64,000 nucleotides of DNA from Dysgonamonadaceae bacterium (GTDB lineage: Bacteria > Bacteroidota > Bacteroidia > Bacteroidales > Azobacteroidaceae), in assembly GCA_031289145.1 (NCBI GenBank), contig JAITQA010000029.1, forward strand, positions 45,078 through 109,077, read 5' to 3'. Numbering within the stretch: position 1 is the first letter of the stretch; every line of letters begins with the position of its first letter. The position numbers and the translations under genes were made by a program. Of the stretch, positions 29,405-38,240 are shown one piece after another. The notes beneath the pieces were generated by a model. The model had not been told where the DNA came from. It worked only from the letters and a program-made list of their open reading frames with translations, and ran no database searches.

Positions 29405-31702
29405 TTAATCAATCAAGTATTTAAATCCAAATTTCACATCAAAGTTTTTTCCTGAAAAATAACTTTGAGGCATATATCCGGTCGTCTTAAAATCGTATCC
29501 TACGAATAGTGACATTCTATTTTGTTGAGTGTATTTGTTTGGGAAAAACTGATATTCAATCATTTGTCCTACATGAAACCCATTTGAAAAAGAATCGGCG
29601 TAGAATTGCAATTCAGCAGGTTGTTTCCAATAATCCAATGTGGTATTGACAAATGTGTTTTTGAAAAGTTTTAGATCAAAAAGTTTGTAGCCAATTCCGA
29701 ATGTTGTTTTTTCATGGTTTTTGTATTGTTTCAAATAAATGCCATGCAACTGATTATAACTTGTTGTCAGATAAATGTTCTGCCCAAACATTTCGCCAAA
29801 TGGAACTCGTAAATAATTTAAACTGAAAGTAAAACTACTTGATTTTGTTATCTTAAACTGCTTCATGCCTAACATTTGCGGAGAAAGCAGATTCATCCAT
29901 GAAAACCATGCCGACCGCTTCAAATATTGTTGCGCTTCATTGCTTAGGTTATCCTGTAAAACATGCCTGTTGTATTCTGCATCAGGTTCGAACAAATATT
30001 TAGCCCAACTTCTATTTCTGTCGATGATCAATGCTTGCTTCTCTTCGGAAACATTGATCGACTTCCGATCTTTTCCGAAAGGATTGTAAATGGTTAAACT
30101 TCGGTGCATAAACAATTCGAGAAAATATAAATCAAAAAAAATCGCTTGGTTGTTTTTATTTGATAAATCGACTTTTGCCAATTCTTCTTCCAAAATTTGC
30201 GCTTTTACAAAATGACCCTCATTACGAATCGTATGTAAACGCATAAAATTATTGTAATTATTTGTTTTATAATTATTTAATATATCACTCCCGATTCCAA
30301 AAATATATGAATAATCTGTGCTATTGAAAATTGTGGGATTCATTTTGGGTTCCAAACCATTTAAATGCAGTAATCTTTGTTCTGATAATGCTTCCTCAAA
30401 AGGCATGGAAAACAGATAATATAAAGCGGAAGTAACCCGCCCCCATTTGCCAAATTTTTTCATAAACAAATGGTTAACGGTATGACTAATTGAAACACTG
30501 TTTTGATTTAATGAGGAAAAATCTTTTGCCCATTCCGTAGAAAAAGACAATGAAATATTCGGTACGTAAAGTCGCCTCAGATACGATTGGTATTGCAAAG
30601 AATCGAATGGAAGCGTATCTTTTTTTGTCTGTTGAAAATGAATCACCGCCTGTTGAATGGCAGTATCCGGCAAGATTGCATTATGATTTTCCCAAAAAGC
30701 AGTGTCTTGTCCTTGAGTTGCATATACCTTCAAAATGTCCCTTCGATTAACGGGAGTTCCTTCAATGTCCTTTTCTGAAAATGAATGAATTATATCTGTA
30801 ACTATCATTTCCGATTCGGCGGGTAATTCACGAGTTAGTCGTCGGTTAATGTGTATGTTATATCCATTTATCAGATAATACTTTCCATCGTTTTTTGTGT
30901 ATTGTGCCGTCAATTTATCTCCGCTTTGCATATTGAGTTCAAAACGGACGAAAGCTAAATCTTCCACATCAATATAAATTTTCGATTCTCTTTCGTCACT
31001 TATTCCTTTGGGAGTTATGGAAATAACATATAGAGCGCGATTGTCGAATGTAGTACTTGGAAGAAATTTTGCATTATTCCTTTTAAAAAAATCATTATCA
31101 AATGTTTTGCTTGCCTTTTGAACAATATCATATCCACCGATATTTCTTAGAGTTGTATTTTCCTTAAACTCAAAATTTCTGTTTTTCAACAAGAAATATT
31201 CATCTTTAAATCCTGATTGATAAGATTTTACAATATTGAAAGAAGTTTCTTCCATATAGAGCAAGGTATCTTTTTCAGATAATTTTGCTCTGTAATAGGC
31301 TTTTGTGAGAAAAGGTGTAAGTTCATAGTTTTCAGGGATTTTACTAATTGCATTTTTTATTACATCTGTAGCGGATGTATTTGTAATAACCACCTCATCT
31401 AATAGCGTTTCGTCTAATTGTAAAACAATTTTCAGAAAGCTTGTTGATTGTGAAATTTTTTTTTGAATTTTTTTATAACCTATGCACAACACATTTAATT
31501 CGTCGTTCTCTTTACCGGCAAACAAAGAAAAATTGCCTTCTTTGTTGGTTATTGTTCCTTTTTTAGACTGTGACAGGAAGACACTAACGTAAGATAATGG
31601 TTTGCCTTGCTCATCAACCACCTGTCCTTTAATGTCATATTGTTGAGCGCTAATATAGCCGGATAGTATACAACAAAATGAAAGAATATAATATTTTAAC
31701 AT
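29405..31702 (-). CDS. DUF5686/carboxypeptidase-regulatory-like outer-membrane protein
   Basis: 765 residues, signal peptide ending YISAQ. Residues about 22-105 form a carboxypeptidase-regulatory-like domain (IKGQVVDEQGKPLSYVSVFLSQ...GTITNKEGNFSL), then a large DUF5686-type body with many aromatic beta strands, ending FDVKFGFKYLID. The end resembles an outer-membrane barrel terminus. It is the promoter-proximal gene of the exporter operon (strong minus-strand promoter at 31733-31763). Its role there is unknown; possible tasks are surface receptor, immunity or anchoring of the exported peptide. Confidence 0.75.
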   Translation of the reverse strand: MLKYYILSFCCILSGYISAQQYDIKGQVVDEQGKPLSYVSVFLSQSKKGTITNKEGNFSLFAGKENDELNVLCIGYKKIQKKISQSTSFLKIVLQLDETLLDEVVITNTSATDVIKNAISKIPENYELTPFLTKAYYRAKLSEKDTLLYMEETSFNIVKSYQSGFKDEYFLLKNRNFEFKENTTLRNIGGYDIVQKASKTFDNDFFKRNNAKFLPSTTFDNRALYVISITPKGISDERESKIYIDVEDLAFVRFELNMQSGDKLTAQYTKNDGKYYLINGYNIHINRRLTRELPAESEMIVTDIIHSFSEKDIEGTPVNRRDILKVYATQGQDTAFWENHNAILPDTAIQQAVIHFQQTKKDTLPFDSLQYQSYLRRLYVPNISLSFSTEWAKDFSSLNQNSVSISHTVNHLFMKKFGKWGRVTSALYYLFSMPFEEALSEQRLLHLNGLEPKMNPTIFNSTDYSYIFGIGSDILNNYKTNNYNNFMRLHTIRNEGHFVKAQILEEELAKVDLSNKNNQAIFFDLYFLELFMHRSLTIYNPFGKDRKSINVSEEKQALIIDRNRSWAKYLFEPDAEYNRHVLQDNLSNEAQQYLKRSAWFSWMNLLSPQMLGMKQFKITKSSSFTFSLNYLRVPFGEMFGQNIYLTTSYNQLHGIYLKQYKNHEKTTFGIGYKLFDLKLFKNTFVNTTLDYWKQPAELQFYADSFSNGFHVGQMIEYQFFPNKYTQQNRMSLFVGYDFKTTGYMPQSYFSGKNFDVKFGFKYLID

Positions 31703-31732
31703 ATAGATTTTTTATTGTCTTTAATGTTTAAG

Positions 31733-31763
31733 CAAAAATACAAGAAAAAAAATGAGTAAGCAA
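31733..31763 (-). promoter_or_regulatory. Promoter of the DUF5686-HlyD-C39-TolC operon
   Basis: Minus strand: TTG (31763-31761), 20 bases, TATTTTTG (31740-31733), about 31 bases before the start codon. It fits the Bacteroidota consensus well. It overlaps the divergent prfA promoter region. Confidence 0.65.
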
Positions 31764-31784
31764 AAAAATAGCCATGATTTTTCG

Positions 31785-31792
31785 TACCTTTG
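31785..31792 (+). promoter_or_regulatory. -7 box of prfA
   Basis: TACCTTTG, 25 bases before ATG 31817. Its position rules out the upstream in-frame start at 31790, which would lie within the promoter. No TTG is seen at -33. Confidence 0.55.
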
Positions 31793-31816
31793 CAAGTCAA
31801 TAGAAAAATTCTCCTG

Positions 31817-32902
31817 ATGAGTCAAGGCTCTTTATTAGATAAATTAAATGTTTTGGCGCTCCGTTTTGAAGAAATCGGCACGCTGATTACCGATCCGGAT
31901 GTTATTTCAGATATGAAACGCTTTGTGAAACTGAACAAGGAATATCGCGATCTGGAAAAAATTGTTTTTGCAAGGAACGAATACAGACAGGTAATAACCG
32001 GGATAGAGGAAGCCAAAACGATTCTGGAAACGGAATCGGATACCGAATTGCGCGAAATGGCCAAAGAAGAATGGGAAAATTACCGGCAACGGTTGCCACA
32101 GTTGGAAGAGGAAATAAAACTGTTGTTAGTCCCGGCCGACCCACAAGACGGCAAGAATGCTATCGTCGAAATCCGTGGCGGAACCGGCGGAGACGAAGCC
32201 GCCATTTTTGCCGGAGATTTGTATAAGATGTATGCCAAATATTGTGAATCGAAGGCTTGGAAAGTAGCGGTTACCGGTTTTAGCGAAGGCACTATCGGCG
32301 GATTCAAGGAAATTGTTTTCACGGTTTCGGGCGATAATGTCTACGGGACATTGAAATATGAATCGGGTGTTCACCGTGTGCAGCGAGTGCCTGTCACAGA
32401 AACCCAGGGACGGGTGCATACCTCAGCCGCTACGGTTGCCGTTCTTCCAGAAGCGGAAGAATTTGATGTGGAAATCAAGGAATCCGATATCCGGGTCGAT
32501 ATTTTCTGCGCTTCCGGGCATGGCGGACAATCGGTCAATACCACTTATTCGGCCATCCGTTTGGTGCACTTGCCGACCGGTATTTCCGTGCAATGCCAGG
32601 ACGAAAAATCGCAGTTGAAAAACAAAGCGAAAGCCATGGTCGAACTCCGTTCGCGGATTTACAACATGGAATACCAAAAATACTTGGACGAAATCGCTTC
32701 GAAGCGGAAAACCATGGTTTCTACCGGCGACCGCTCGGCGAAAATACGGACATACAACTATCCACAAGGCCGGGTAACCGACCACCGTATCAATTACACG
32801 ATTTACAATCTACCGGCTTTTCTCGGCGGCGATATTCAGGGCGTCATCGACCAACTGATTGTCGCTGAAAATGCGGAACGATTGAAAGAAAGTGAATTAT
32901 AA
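31817..32902 (+). CDS. prfA: Peptide chain release factor 1
   Basis: 361 residues from ATG 31817 ([17 protein letters not shown]), preferred because the earlier start overlaps the -7 box. RF1 recognises UAA/UAG and releases the finished peptide. The GGQ motif lies at 236-238 ([17 protein letters not shown]) and the codon-recognition segment is [15 protein letters not shown], so the discriminator tripeptide reads PVT (PAT in E. coli RF1), not the SPF of RF2. Monocistronic and divergent from the exporter operon. Confidence 0.96.
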   Translation: MSQGSLLDKLNVLALRFEEIGTLITDPDVISDMKRFVKLNKEYRDLEKIVFARNEYRQVITGIEEAKTILETESDTELREMAKEEWENYRQRLPQLEEEIKLLLVPADPQDGKNAIVEIRGGTGGDEAAIFAGDLYKMYAKYCESKAWKVAVTGFSEGTIGGFKEIVFTVSGDNVYGTLKYESGVHRVQRVPVTETQGRVHTSAATVAVLPEAEEFDVEIKESDIRVDIFCASGHGGQSVNTTYSAIRLVHLPTGISVQCQDEKSQLKNKAKAMVELRSRIYNMEYQKYLDEIASKRKTMVSTGDRSAKIRTYNYPQGRVTDHRINYTIYNLPAFLGGDIQGVIDQLIVAENAERLKESEL

Positions 32903-33003
32903 CAAGACAAGGATTGTTCTGTATCGGAATAAGTTACACATTGTCTTTCTCGCTCAATACCGTTTCTGTCGAAAAAATAACCCTTCAAGATTATGGAAAA
33001 ACT

Positions 33004-33576
33004 TCACGAATACAAAATATCTTCATACAATCCCGCCAGCCGTTTGCGCAAATGCAACACTGCATAATGCTTGCGTGACAGTAAAGTATTGACCGGCACG
33101 CCTGTTGTTTTAGCTATTTCTTTCACCGGGATACCATCTAATTCCGTCAGTTCAAATATTTCGCGCTGATCAGGCGGCAATTCCGAAAGAGCGGTTTCCA
33201 ATTCCGCCCAGACCAACGAACGTAGATATTCCCTTTCGGGCGAAGGAGATGTCGATTCATCACGAAACAGGATATCGGATAATTCTTTCATCATCTCATG
33301 GTTGCTATCTTCGTCGTAGTAAACGGGCATTTCTTCTTCCTGTTTCTTTATCCCCTTATTGATAATTGTGTTACGGGCAACGCGATACAACCACGCTGAT
33401 ACATGTTCTATCGGATTCATCACGTTGTCGGCAGCTTTAACCAACTGGTAAAAAACATCCTGTAGAATATCTTCCGCATCTTCCTTGTTCGCTACCCGCT
33501 TGCGGATAAACGATTTCAGTTGCGGCTGATATTCTACAATCAGTTCGTTGAGATTATTTTTGCTTGCTTTTGCCAC
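33004..33576 (-). CDS. ECF-type RNA polymerase sigma factor
   Basis: 190 residues if started at GTG 33576, which lies one base after the TAA of the upstream gene; the open frame continues to 33648 but that part overlaps the upstream coding sequence. Sigma-2 region: ELIVEYQPQLKSFIRKRVANKEDAEDILQDVFYQLV and AWLYRVARNTIINKG. Sigma-4 region: ALSELPPDQREIFELTELDGIPVKEIAKTTGVPVNTLLSRKHYAVLHLRKRL. Its partner, a small His/Gly-rich membrane protein, sits directly upstream in the same transcript and could be a sensor or anti-sigma-like factor. Target promoters are unknown. Confidence 0.9.
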   Translation of the reverse strand: MAKASKNNLNELIVEYQPQLKSFIRKRVANKEDAEDILQDVFYQLVKAADNVMNPIEHVSAWLYRVARNTIINKGIKKQEEEMPVYYDEDSNHEMMKELSDILFRDESTSPSPEREYLRSLVWAELETALSELPPDQREIFELTELDGIPVKEIAKTTGVPVNTLLSRKHYAVLHLRKRLAGLYEDILYS

Positions 33577-33577
33577 G

Positions 33578-33970
33578 TTACACTTTCTTTTCAGGTTCCC
33601 CCGGATTGAAGCGATCATCACAACCACGCCCGAAATGTCCGAAACCACGCCCGAAACCAGGTCCGAAATGTCTGTTTTTCACAAACTCTTCTCTTTCTTC
33701 AGGCGTCATTTTCTCCCATTTTTCACGAATAGGGTTGTGATGCTTGTGCATACCTCTATGCATACCACCCAGCCCATGTTTACCTCTGATACCTGTACCG
33801 CCTAACAGTATGCGACCAAGAGCGAGCAAGCCCAATGCCTGCCAAAAATTAATGACTGCCAATCCGAAAATACACGGCATCAGCCAATTCCACAACAACA
33901 TGGTAATGGCGCCAAATCCTGCTATCGCTACCAATCCCATCATTACGAATTTAAATACTTGCTTCTTCAT
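33578..33970 (-). CDS. Small His/Gly-rich membrane protein paired with an ECF sigma factor
   Basis: 130 residues from ATG 33970 (MKKQVFKFVMM). Two hydrophobic segments (about 5-30 and 32-58, VMMGLVAIAGFGAITMLLWN and CIFGLAVINFWQALGLLALG), then a soluble tail rich in His, Gly and Arg: GGMHRGMHKHHNP, EKMTPEEREEFVKNRHF, GFGRGFGHFGRGCDD. The EKMTPEER block resembles Spy/CpxP-like LTXXQ segments. The His/Met/Cys-rich tail could bind metal. It is directly upstream of the sigma gene (TAA then C then GTG), which indicates coupled expression. No known anti-sigma domain is recognised. Confidence 0.78.
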   Translation of the reverse strand: MKKQVFKFVMMGLVAIAGFGAITMLLWNWLMPCIFGLAVINFWQALGLLALGRILLGGTGIRGKHGLGGMHRGMHKHHNPIREKWEKMTPEEREEFVKNRHFGPGFGRGFGHFGRGCDDRFNPGEPEKKV

Positions 33971-33985
33971 ATTCAATTTAATTTA

Positions 33986-33993
33986 CAAAATTA
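33986..33993 (-). promoter_or_regulatory. Possible -7 box of the His-rich protein/sigma operon
   Basis: TAATTTTG on the minus strand, 16 bases before ATG 33970; it agrees with TAnnTTTG but no -33 TTG is visible. The rest of 33994-34150 is AT-rich without recognisable features. Confidence 0.35.
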
Positions 33994-34152
33994 ATACTTT
34001 TATTTAATAGAAATTACTTTCTACTATTAAAGACAAATGAGAACGAAAAATATTTTACGGATTCAAAAAAAATAATTTTAAAAGGTAAAAACAAAACCGT
34101 TTCATCCCAATTTATAATGAAATTTCAATAAAAATATACTAATAAATAGTGA

Positions 34153-34183
34153 TTGTTACACCTTTGGTTAATAGATACCTTTG
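34153..34183 (+). promoter_or_regulatory. Promoter of the porin-imelysin-di-haem operon
   Basis: TTG at 34153-34155, 20 bases, TACCTTTG at 34176-34183; ideal spacing. Transcription would start near 34190, leaving about 20 bases of leader before GTG 34210. I see no clear Fur-box-like palindrome, although iron control would be expected. Confidence 0.75.
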
Positions 34184-34209
34184 TGCTGTAAATTTTATAC
34201 AAACAATCC

Positions 34210-35511
34210 GTGAAAGTGAAATTAGCTTCTTTTTTATTGATTCTGTTTATTGGACTGTGTTCAATCCCTGCTATTCAAGCTGAAACAAATGATTCTACAG
34301 CAGTTCAAACGCCGGAAAAATCCCGTTTTGTATTGGGTGGTTACGGGGAAGCCATTGTTCAACGCATGTTTTACAGCGACAATGTACAACGTTATGCCTA
34401 TCCCGAAAGCAACAAAGACGCTACCCACGGTCGTTTCGATTTACCTCACGTAGTGGTTTATATGGCTTATGACTTTGGGCATGGATGGAAAGTTTCTTCC
34501 GAAATTGAGTTTGAGCACGGAGGTACGGGAAGTACGTATGAAATAGAAAAAGAAGAGACCGGCGAATATGAAACTGAAATTGAAAAAGGCGGTGAAGTAG
34601 CGCTGGAACAGTTCTGGATTGAGAAGACTTTTTCCGACAAAGCGCATCTCCGTATGGGTCATATCATTGTTCCCATCGGATTGACGAATCAATATCATAT
34701 ACCCGTTGAATTTTTTTCCGTTCTTCGACCGGAAGAAGAATCGGCCATTTTACCGTGCACCTGGCACCAGACGGGAATCGGTTTCTGGGGCAAAACCAAG
34801 CAGTGGCGTTACGAAGCGCAATTCTTATCGGGTTTAGATGCCGAACGTTTCAGCAATGCCGGTTGGATTAAAGACGGAGCCGTTTCTCCGTATGAATTTG
34901 AAATCGGTAATTCCTATGCAGGCGCTTTGCGGGTGGACAACTATTCTGTGCCCGGACTGCGGATAGGTTTGAGCGGATATTATGGTTACAGTGCGTTAAA
35001 CAGTTTGAAATGGGAAAGATATAAAAATAATAATCTGAAAGGAAGTGTCTCTATCGGCGCTTTTGATGCGGTTTACAACGCCCACAATCTGTTGGCGCGG
35101 ACAAATGTGCTCTATGGCCATTTAGTCAATTCGTATGCTATTTCTATGATTAACAAACGGCTTCCTTCCGGAAGTCCCGCATCCCGTACAGACCTGGCTT
35201 CTGATGTAATAAGCTATTATGTAGAAGCCGGATATGATATTTTTTCTCTGTTCCCGAAATGCAAGAACAAAGGAGAACGTTTGTATGTGTACGGACATTA
35301 TGGTTTTTACGATTCCATGTACAAAACGGATAACCGGATTACGCCGAAAAGCTGGAGTAGTAAACAAATCATCAGTGGAGGAATCAATTATTTTCCACTG
35401 AACGATATCGTTGTCAAAGCGGAATATACATTCCGTCAGTTCAAAGCCCAATATAACGATGAACCCACGATTTCATTGGGCATTGCGTATTCAGGATTAT
35501 TCATAAAATAA
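34210..35511 (+). CDS. Phosphate-selective-porin-like outer-membrane protein of an iron-uptake-type operon
   Basis: 433 residues starting at GTG 34210 (preceded by the promoter above), signal peptide ending AIQAE. The body is an amphipathic beta-barrel: ATHGRFDLPHVVVYMAYDFGHGW, RMGHIIVPIGLTNQYHIPVEF, GLRIGLSGYYGYS, ending ISLGIAYSGLF with a terminal IK. The pattern resembles porin O/P and OprO-like families. It is followed by imelysin (15 bases) and a di-haem oxidoreductase gene. It probably provides the outer-membrane passage for the substrate of these two periplasmic proteins. Confidence 0.8.
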   Translation: MKVKLASFLLILFIGLCSIPAIQAETNDSTAVQTPEKSRFVLGGYGEAIVQRMFYSDNVQRYAYPESNKDATHGRFDLPHVVVYMAYDFGHGWKVSSEIEFEHGGTGSTYEIEKEETGEYETEIEKGGEVALEQFWIEKTFSDKAHLRMGHIIVPIGLTNQYHIPVEFFSVLRPEEESAILPCTWHQTGIGFWGKTKQWRYEAQFLSGLDAERFSNAGWIKDGAVSPYEFEIGNSYAGALRVDNYSVPGLRIGLSGYYGYSALNSLKWERYKNNNLKGSVSIGAFDAVYNAHNLLARTNVLYGHLVNSYAISMINKRLPSGSPASRTDLASDVISYYVEAGYDIFSLFPKCKNKGERLYVYGHYGFYDSMYKTDNRITPKSWSSKQIISGGINYFPLNDIVVKAEYTFRQFKAQYNDEPTISLGIAYSGLFIK

Positions 35512-35525
35512 ATAACATAAATAAA

Positions 35526-36689
35526 ATGAAACAGTTAGTAAAAAACAGCATTTTTGCATTTACACTAATGGCTTTCGCCTTTAATTTTTCTTCCTGTGAA
35601 GAAGAAAACAAAGACATTCAAGACAATGAAGAATTGTACAAGTCTATTGCAGAGCAATTTGTCAATACGACTATTATCCCTACCTACAAATCATTAGCCG
35701 AAGCGGCTCTTGAAATGCGTACCGCTAACAACCGCTTAAGAAGTAATCCGACGGACGAAACGATGGCAGCGGCATCCGATGCCTGGATGAAAGCGCGTAT
35801 CTGGTGGGAAATAAACGAAGCTTTCCTTTTTGGCCCTGTGGGCGAAAGCGCTTTGGATGTCGATGGACATATCGATTCCTGGCCATTGGAATTGGAAGCG
35901 ATTCAAAACGAGATAGCCGCAGGAGGAAACTTATCCGGGAAAGATGCCTGGAATTTAGATGCTGAAGTAATCGGCTTTCACGTTACGGAATATTTACTTT
36001 ATCGCGATGGGAAGTCGCGTAAAATCAGTGATGTAAGTTCGTCCGAACTGAATTACCTTATCGCAGCGACCGATGCATTGGTCTGGGATTGTGTTTTAGC
36101 TTACGTTGCCTGGGTGGGAGAAGAAAATGTATCTGCCGAAATGAAAACTGTTTTCAACGAAAACGCGGATGTGGTAAGCCATTTGAATAATAATGCAGCT
36201 TACAAGAATTTTGCTTCCCGAATGAAAGACGCCTCTGCCTACCAAAGCTCTTTTGCCGCAGCTGTCAGTCAGATTTTCGATGGCGCTATTGATATTGCCA
36301 ACGAAGTGGGCGAGACAAAAATAGAATCGCCTTACGAAAACGGCAGAGTGGAAGAAGTGGAATCGTGGTACAGCTGGCATTCATTAGACGATTACCAGAA
36401 CAACATACGAAGCATAAAAAATGCCTACTTGGGGGGCTTTAGTGACGTTACCCGGCCTTCCGTTTCGTTGTTAAGTAATTATGTTGCTTCAAAAAATGCG
36501 CAGTTAGACCGTGATATTAAAGCGCAAATAGAAGATTGCATTACCAAAATCGCGCTTATCGGAGGAGGAACAAAATCATTTTACGAAGTGGTTCGCGACC
36601 ATACAAACGAAGGGCAGGTAGCAGCAGCCGTTGATGCATGTAAAGATTTGGCAAATTTGTTTGAACAGCTAAAAAATATTATTGATTAA
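35526..36689 (+). CDS. Imelysin-family (M75-like) periplasmic lipoprotein
   Basis: 387 residues, lipoprotein signal ending FSSC (Cys24). Imelysin domains, also found in EfeO and IrpA, are linked with iron binding; they are not proven peptidases. The family motif GxHxxE is present as G150-F-H152-V-T-E155 (AEVIGFHVTEYLL). The helical body includes AASDAWMKARIWWEINEAFLFGPVGE. It lies between the porin and the di-haem protein in one operon; the downstream gene's start follows within 7 bases. Role inferred: capture of iron at the outer face of the periplasm. Confidence 0.88.
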   Translation: MKQLVKNSIFAFTLMAFAFNFSSCEEENKDIQDNEELYKSIAEQFVNTTIIPTYKSLAEAALEMRTANNRLRSNPTDETMAAASDAWMKARIWWEINEAFLFGPVGESALDVDGHIDSWPLELEAIQNEIAAGGNLSGKDAWNLDAEVIGFHVTEYLLYRDGKSRKISDVSSSELNYLIAATDALVWDCVLAYVAWVGEENVSAEMKTVFNENADVVSHLNNNAAYKNFASRMKDASAYQSSFAAAVSQIFDGAIDIANEVGETKIESPYENGRVEEVESWYSWHSLDDYQNNIRSIKNAYLGGFSDVTRPSVSLLSNYVASKNAQLDRDIKAQIEDCITKIALIGGGTKSFYEVVRDHTNEGQVAAAVDACKDLANLFEQLKNIID

Positions 36690-36696
36690 AAAAACT

Positions 36697-38235
36697 ATGA
36701 GAAAATTAAACTTGTTGATGAGCATTGTATGCTTATCCGTTTTTCTTGTTTCTTGTTCGGAGGATAATGTAAGTACTTCAAGCAGTAACAAAAAAGAATA
36801 TAACAAAGAAAATGAAGAGTGGTATCCCGGAGGCGAAAACGGAACGGTTTTTATAGCCAATACAATGGCTTACCAGCAGTCGATGCCTTTTATTGATGCG
36901 AGTCCCGACCTTTACAGGGCGTTTATGCGGGGAGAACGCATTTTTGAAAAAAGTTTTGTCACAACGGAAGGAATGGGTTTTTCGGGATTGGGGCCGGTAT
37001 ATATCCGTAAATCCTGTATTGCCTGTCACCCAAGCTATGGCGGACGAAGCAAACGGGTAGAAAAATTCGATACCAAAGACAGTCGAAATGGATATTTGCT
37101 GATGATTTACGACCCGACATCTCCGACACTGGCCTTGGCGTCCAAATATTTTACCGGGATGACACAAACGCAAGCAGTCGCTCCTTACAAAGCGCCGATT
37201 AACGAAGCGGGCATCCAACTGTCATGGGTGAATTTTGTGGACGAATATGGTAATAAATACGAAGACGGTACGCCATACAGCCAGGGCGCTCCTTACGAAG
37301 GCACACTGATTTATCCCAAAATAAAGGTTGACCAGAGCGCTATTTTGTTCGAAGACTTTGACATGAGCAAACATGCCGCTTCCATCGAAGCTACTATCGG
37401 TATTTATGGGGTTGGCTTATTGGATGCTATTTCCGATGAAGACCTCCGCGCCCAATACGAATTGGAACAGACACGCGGATATTGTCAGGGAGTTATCGGA
37501 GCGGATATTGACGAAACGGGATTGAATCCTTATTATCCGGGAAAACATCCCGGCCGGTTCACCTACCTTTGTACCCGCGCTACTTTGGATAATGGTCCCG
37601 GGTCGAATGCACTCTGGAACATTACCAATGTAACCCGACCCGACCGCCGGTATCATTATATTACCGAAGAATATGCCAAAGTCATGTCGAAAGAGCCGGA
37701 GGTTCAAAACACATTGGGAAAAACGGAAGCGGAAATCTTCAATGATTTGATGTCTAAAGAACTCAAACCTGAAATGACTACGGAAGATTATAACGATTTC
37801 ATGGTTTGGCATCGCGGTGTAGCCGTTCCGGCCGCCCGCAACTTGGATGACCCCAAAGTAAAAAAAGGGAAGGAACTGTTCAATGAAACCGGTTGCACGG
37901 CTTGCCATCGGCCTTCGTGGACGACCCGAAACGGTTACAAACCCCAATCCGAACTTTCCAATCAAAAGATTTATCCCTATACGGATTTGTTGCGTCACGA
38001 TTTGGATATGTATGAATCGGGTCGGGTGAAAGTTTGTCGCACAACGCCTTTGTGGGGTCGCGGATTGATGCCTGTCGTATCCGGTCATTCGGATATGCTC
38101 CACGATTTACGCGCCCGCAACTATGAAGAAGCCATTCTTTGGCATGGCGGCGAGGCGAAACAGAGCAAAGAGAAATTCCGTAAACTATCGAAAGACGACA
38201 GAGCGGCTTTAGTTAAATTTTTGGAGGCGATATAA
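36697..38235 (+). CDS. Di-haem c-type oxidoreductase (DUF1111-type) lipoprotein
   Basis: 512 residues from ATG 36697 (the in-frame TTG at 36682 overlaps the imelysin stop and precedes no better signal). Lipoprotein signal ends FLVSC. Two haem-binding CxxCH motifs: C107-IAC-H111 (KSCIACHPSYGG) and C400-TAC-H404 (TGCTACHRPSW). Conserved surroundings: TTEGMGFSGLGPVY, and TTPLWGRGLMPVVSGH before the end, with HDLRARNYEEAILWHGGEA typical of DUF1111/thiol oxidoreductase-like proteins. With imelysin and a porin it recalls iron-uptake operons in which a periplasmic haem protein changes the iron redox state; this is inference. It ends 5 bases before the convergent hemW. Confidence 0.88.
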   Translation: MRKLNLLMSIVCLSVFLVSCSEDNVSTSSSNKKEYNKENEEWYPGGENGTVFIANTMAYQQSMPFIDASPDLYRAFMRGERIFEKSFVTTEGMGFSGLGPVYIRKSCIACHPSYGGRSKRVEKFDTKDSRNGYLLMIYDPTSPTLALASKYFTGMTQTQAVAPYKAPINEAGIQLSWVNFVDEYGNKYEDGTPYSQGAPYEGTLIYPKIKVDQSAILFEDFDMSKHAASIEATIGIYGVGLLDAISDEDLRAQYELEQTRGYCQGVIGADIDETGLNPYYPGKHPGRFTYLCTRATLDNGPGSNALWNITNVTRPDRRYHYITEEYAKVMSKEPEVQNTLGKTEAEIFNDLMSKELKPEMTTEDYNDFMVWHRGVAVPAARNLDDPKVKKGKELFNETGCTACHRPSWTTRNGYKPQSELSNQKIYPYTDLLRHDLDMYESGRVKVCRTTPLWGRGLMPVVSGHSDMLHDLRARNYEEAILWHGGEAKQSKEKFRKLSKDDRAALVKFLEAI

Positions 38236-38240
38236 TTGGT

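Noticed and set aside
32903..33003. Short ORF after prfA (ATG near 32992, MEKLHEYKISSYN...)
   Set aside because: About 24 codons overlapping the sigma factor end; no ribosome-binding context or conservation known to me.
37417..38103. Minus-strand frame of 228 codons
   Set aside because: Antisense of the di-haem protein, whose CxxCH motifs and length fix the plus frame.
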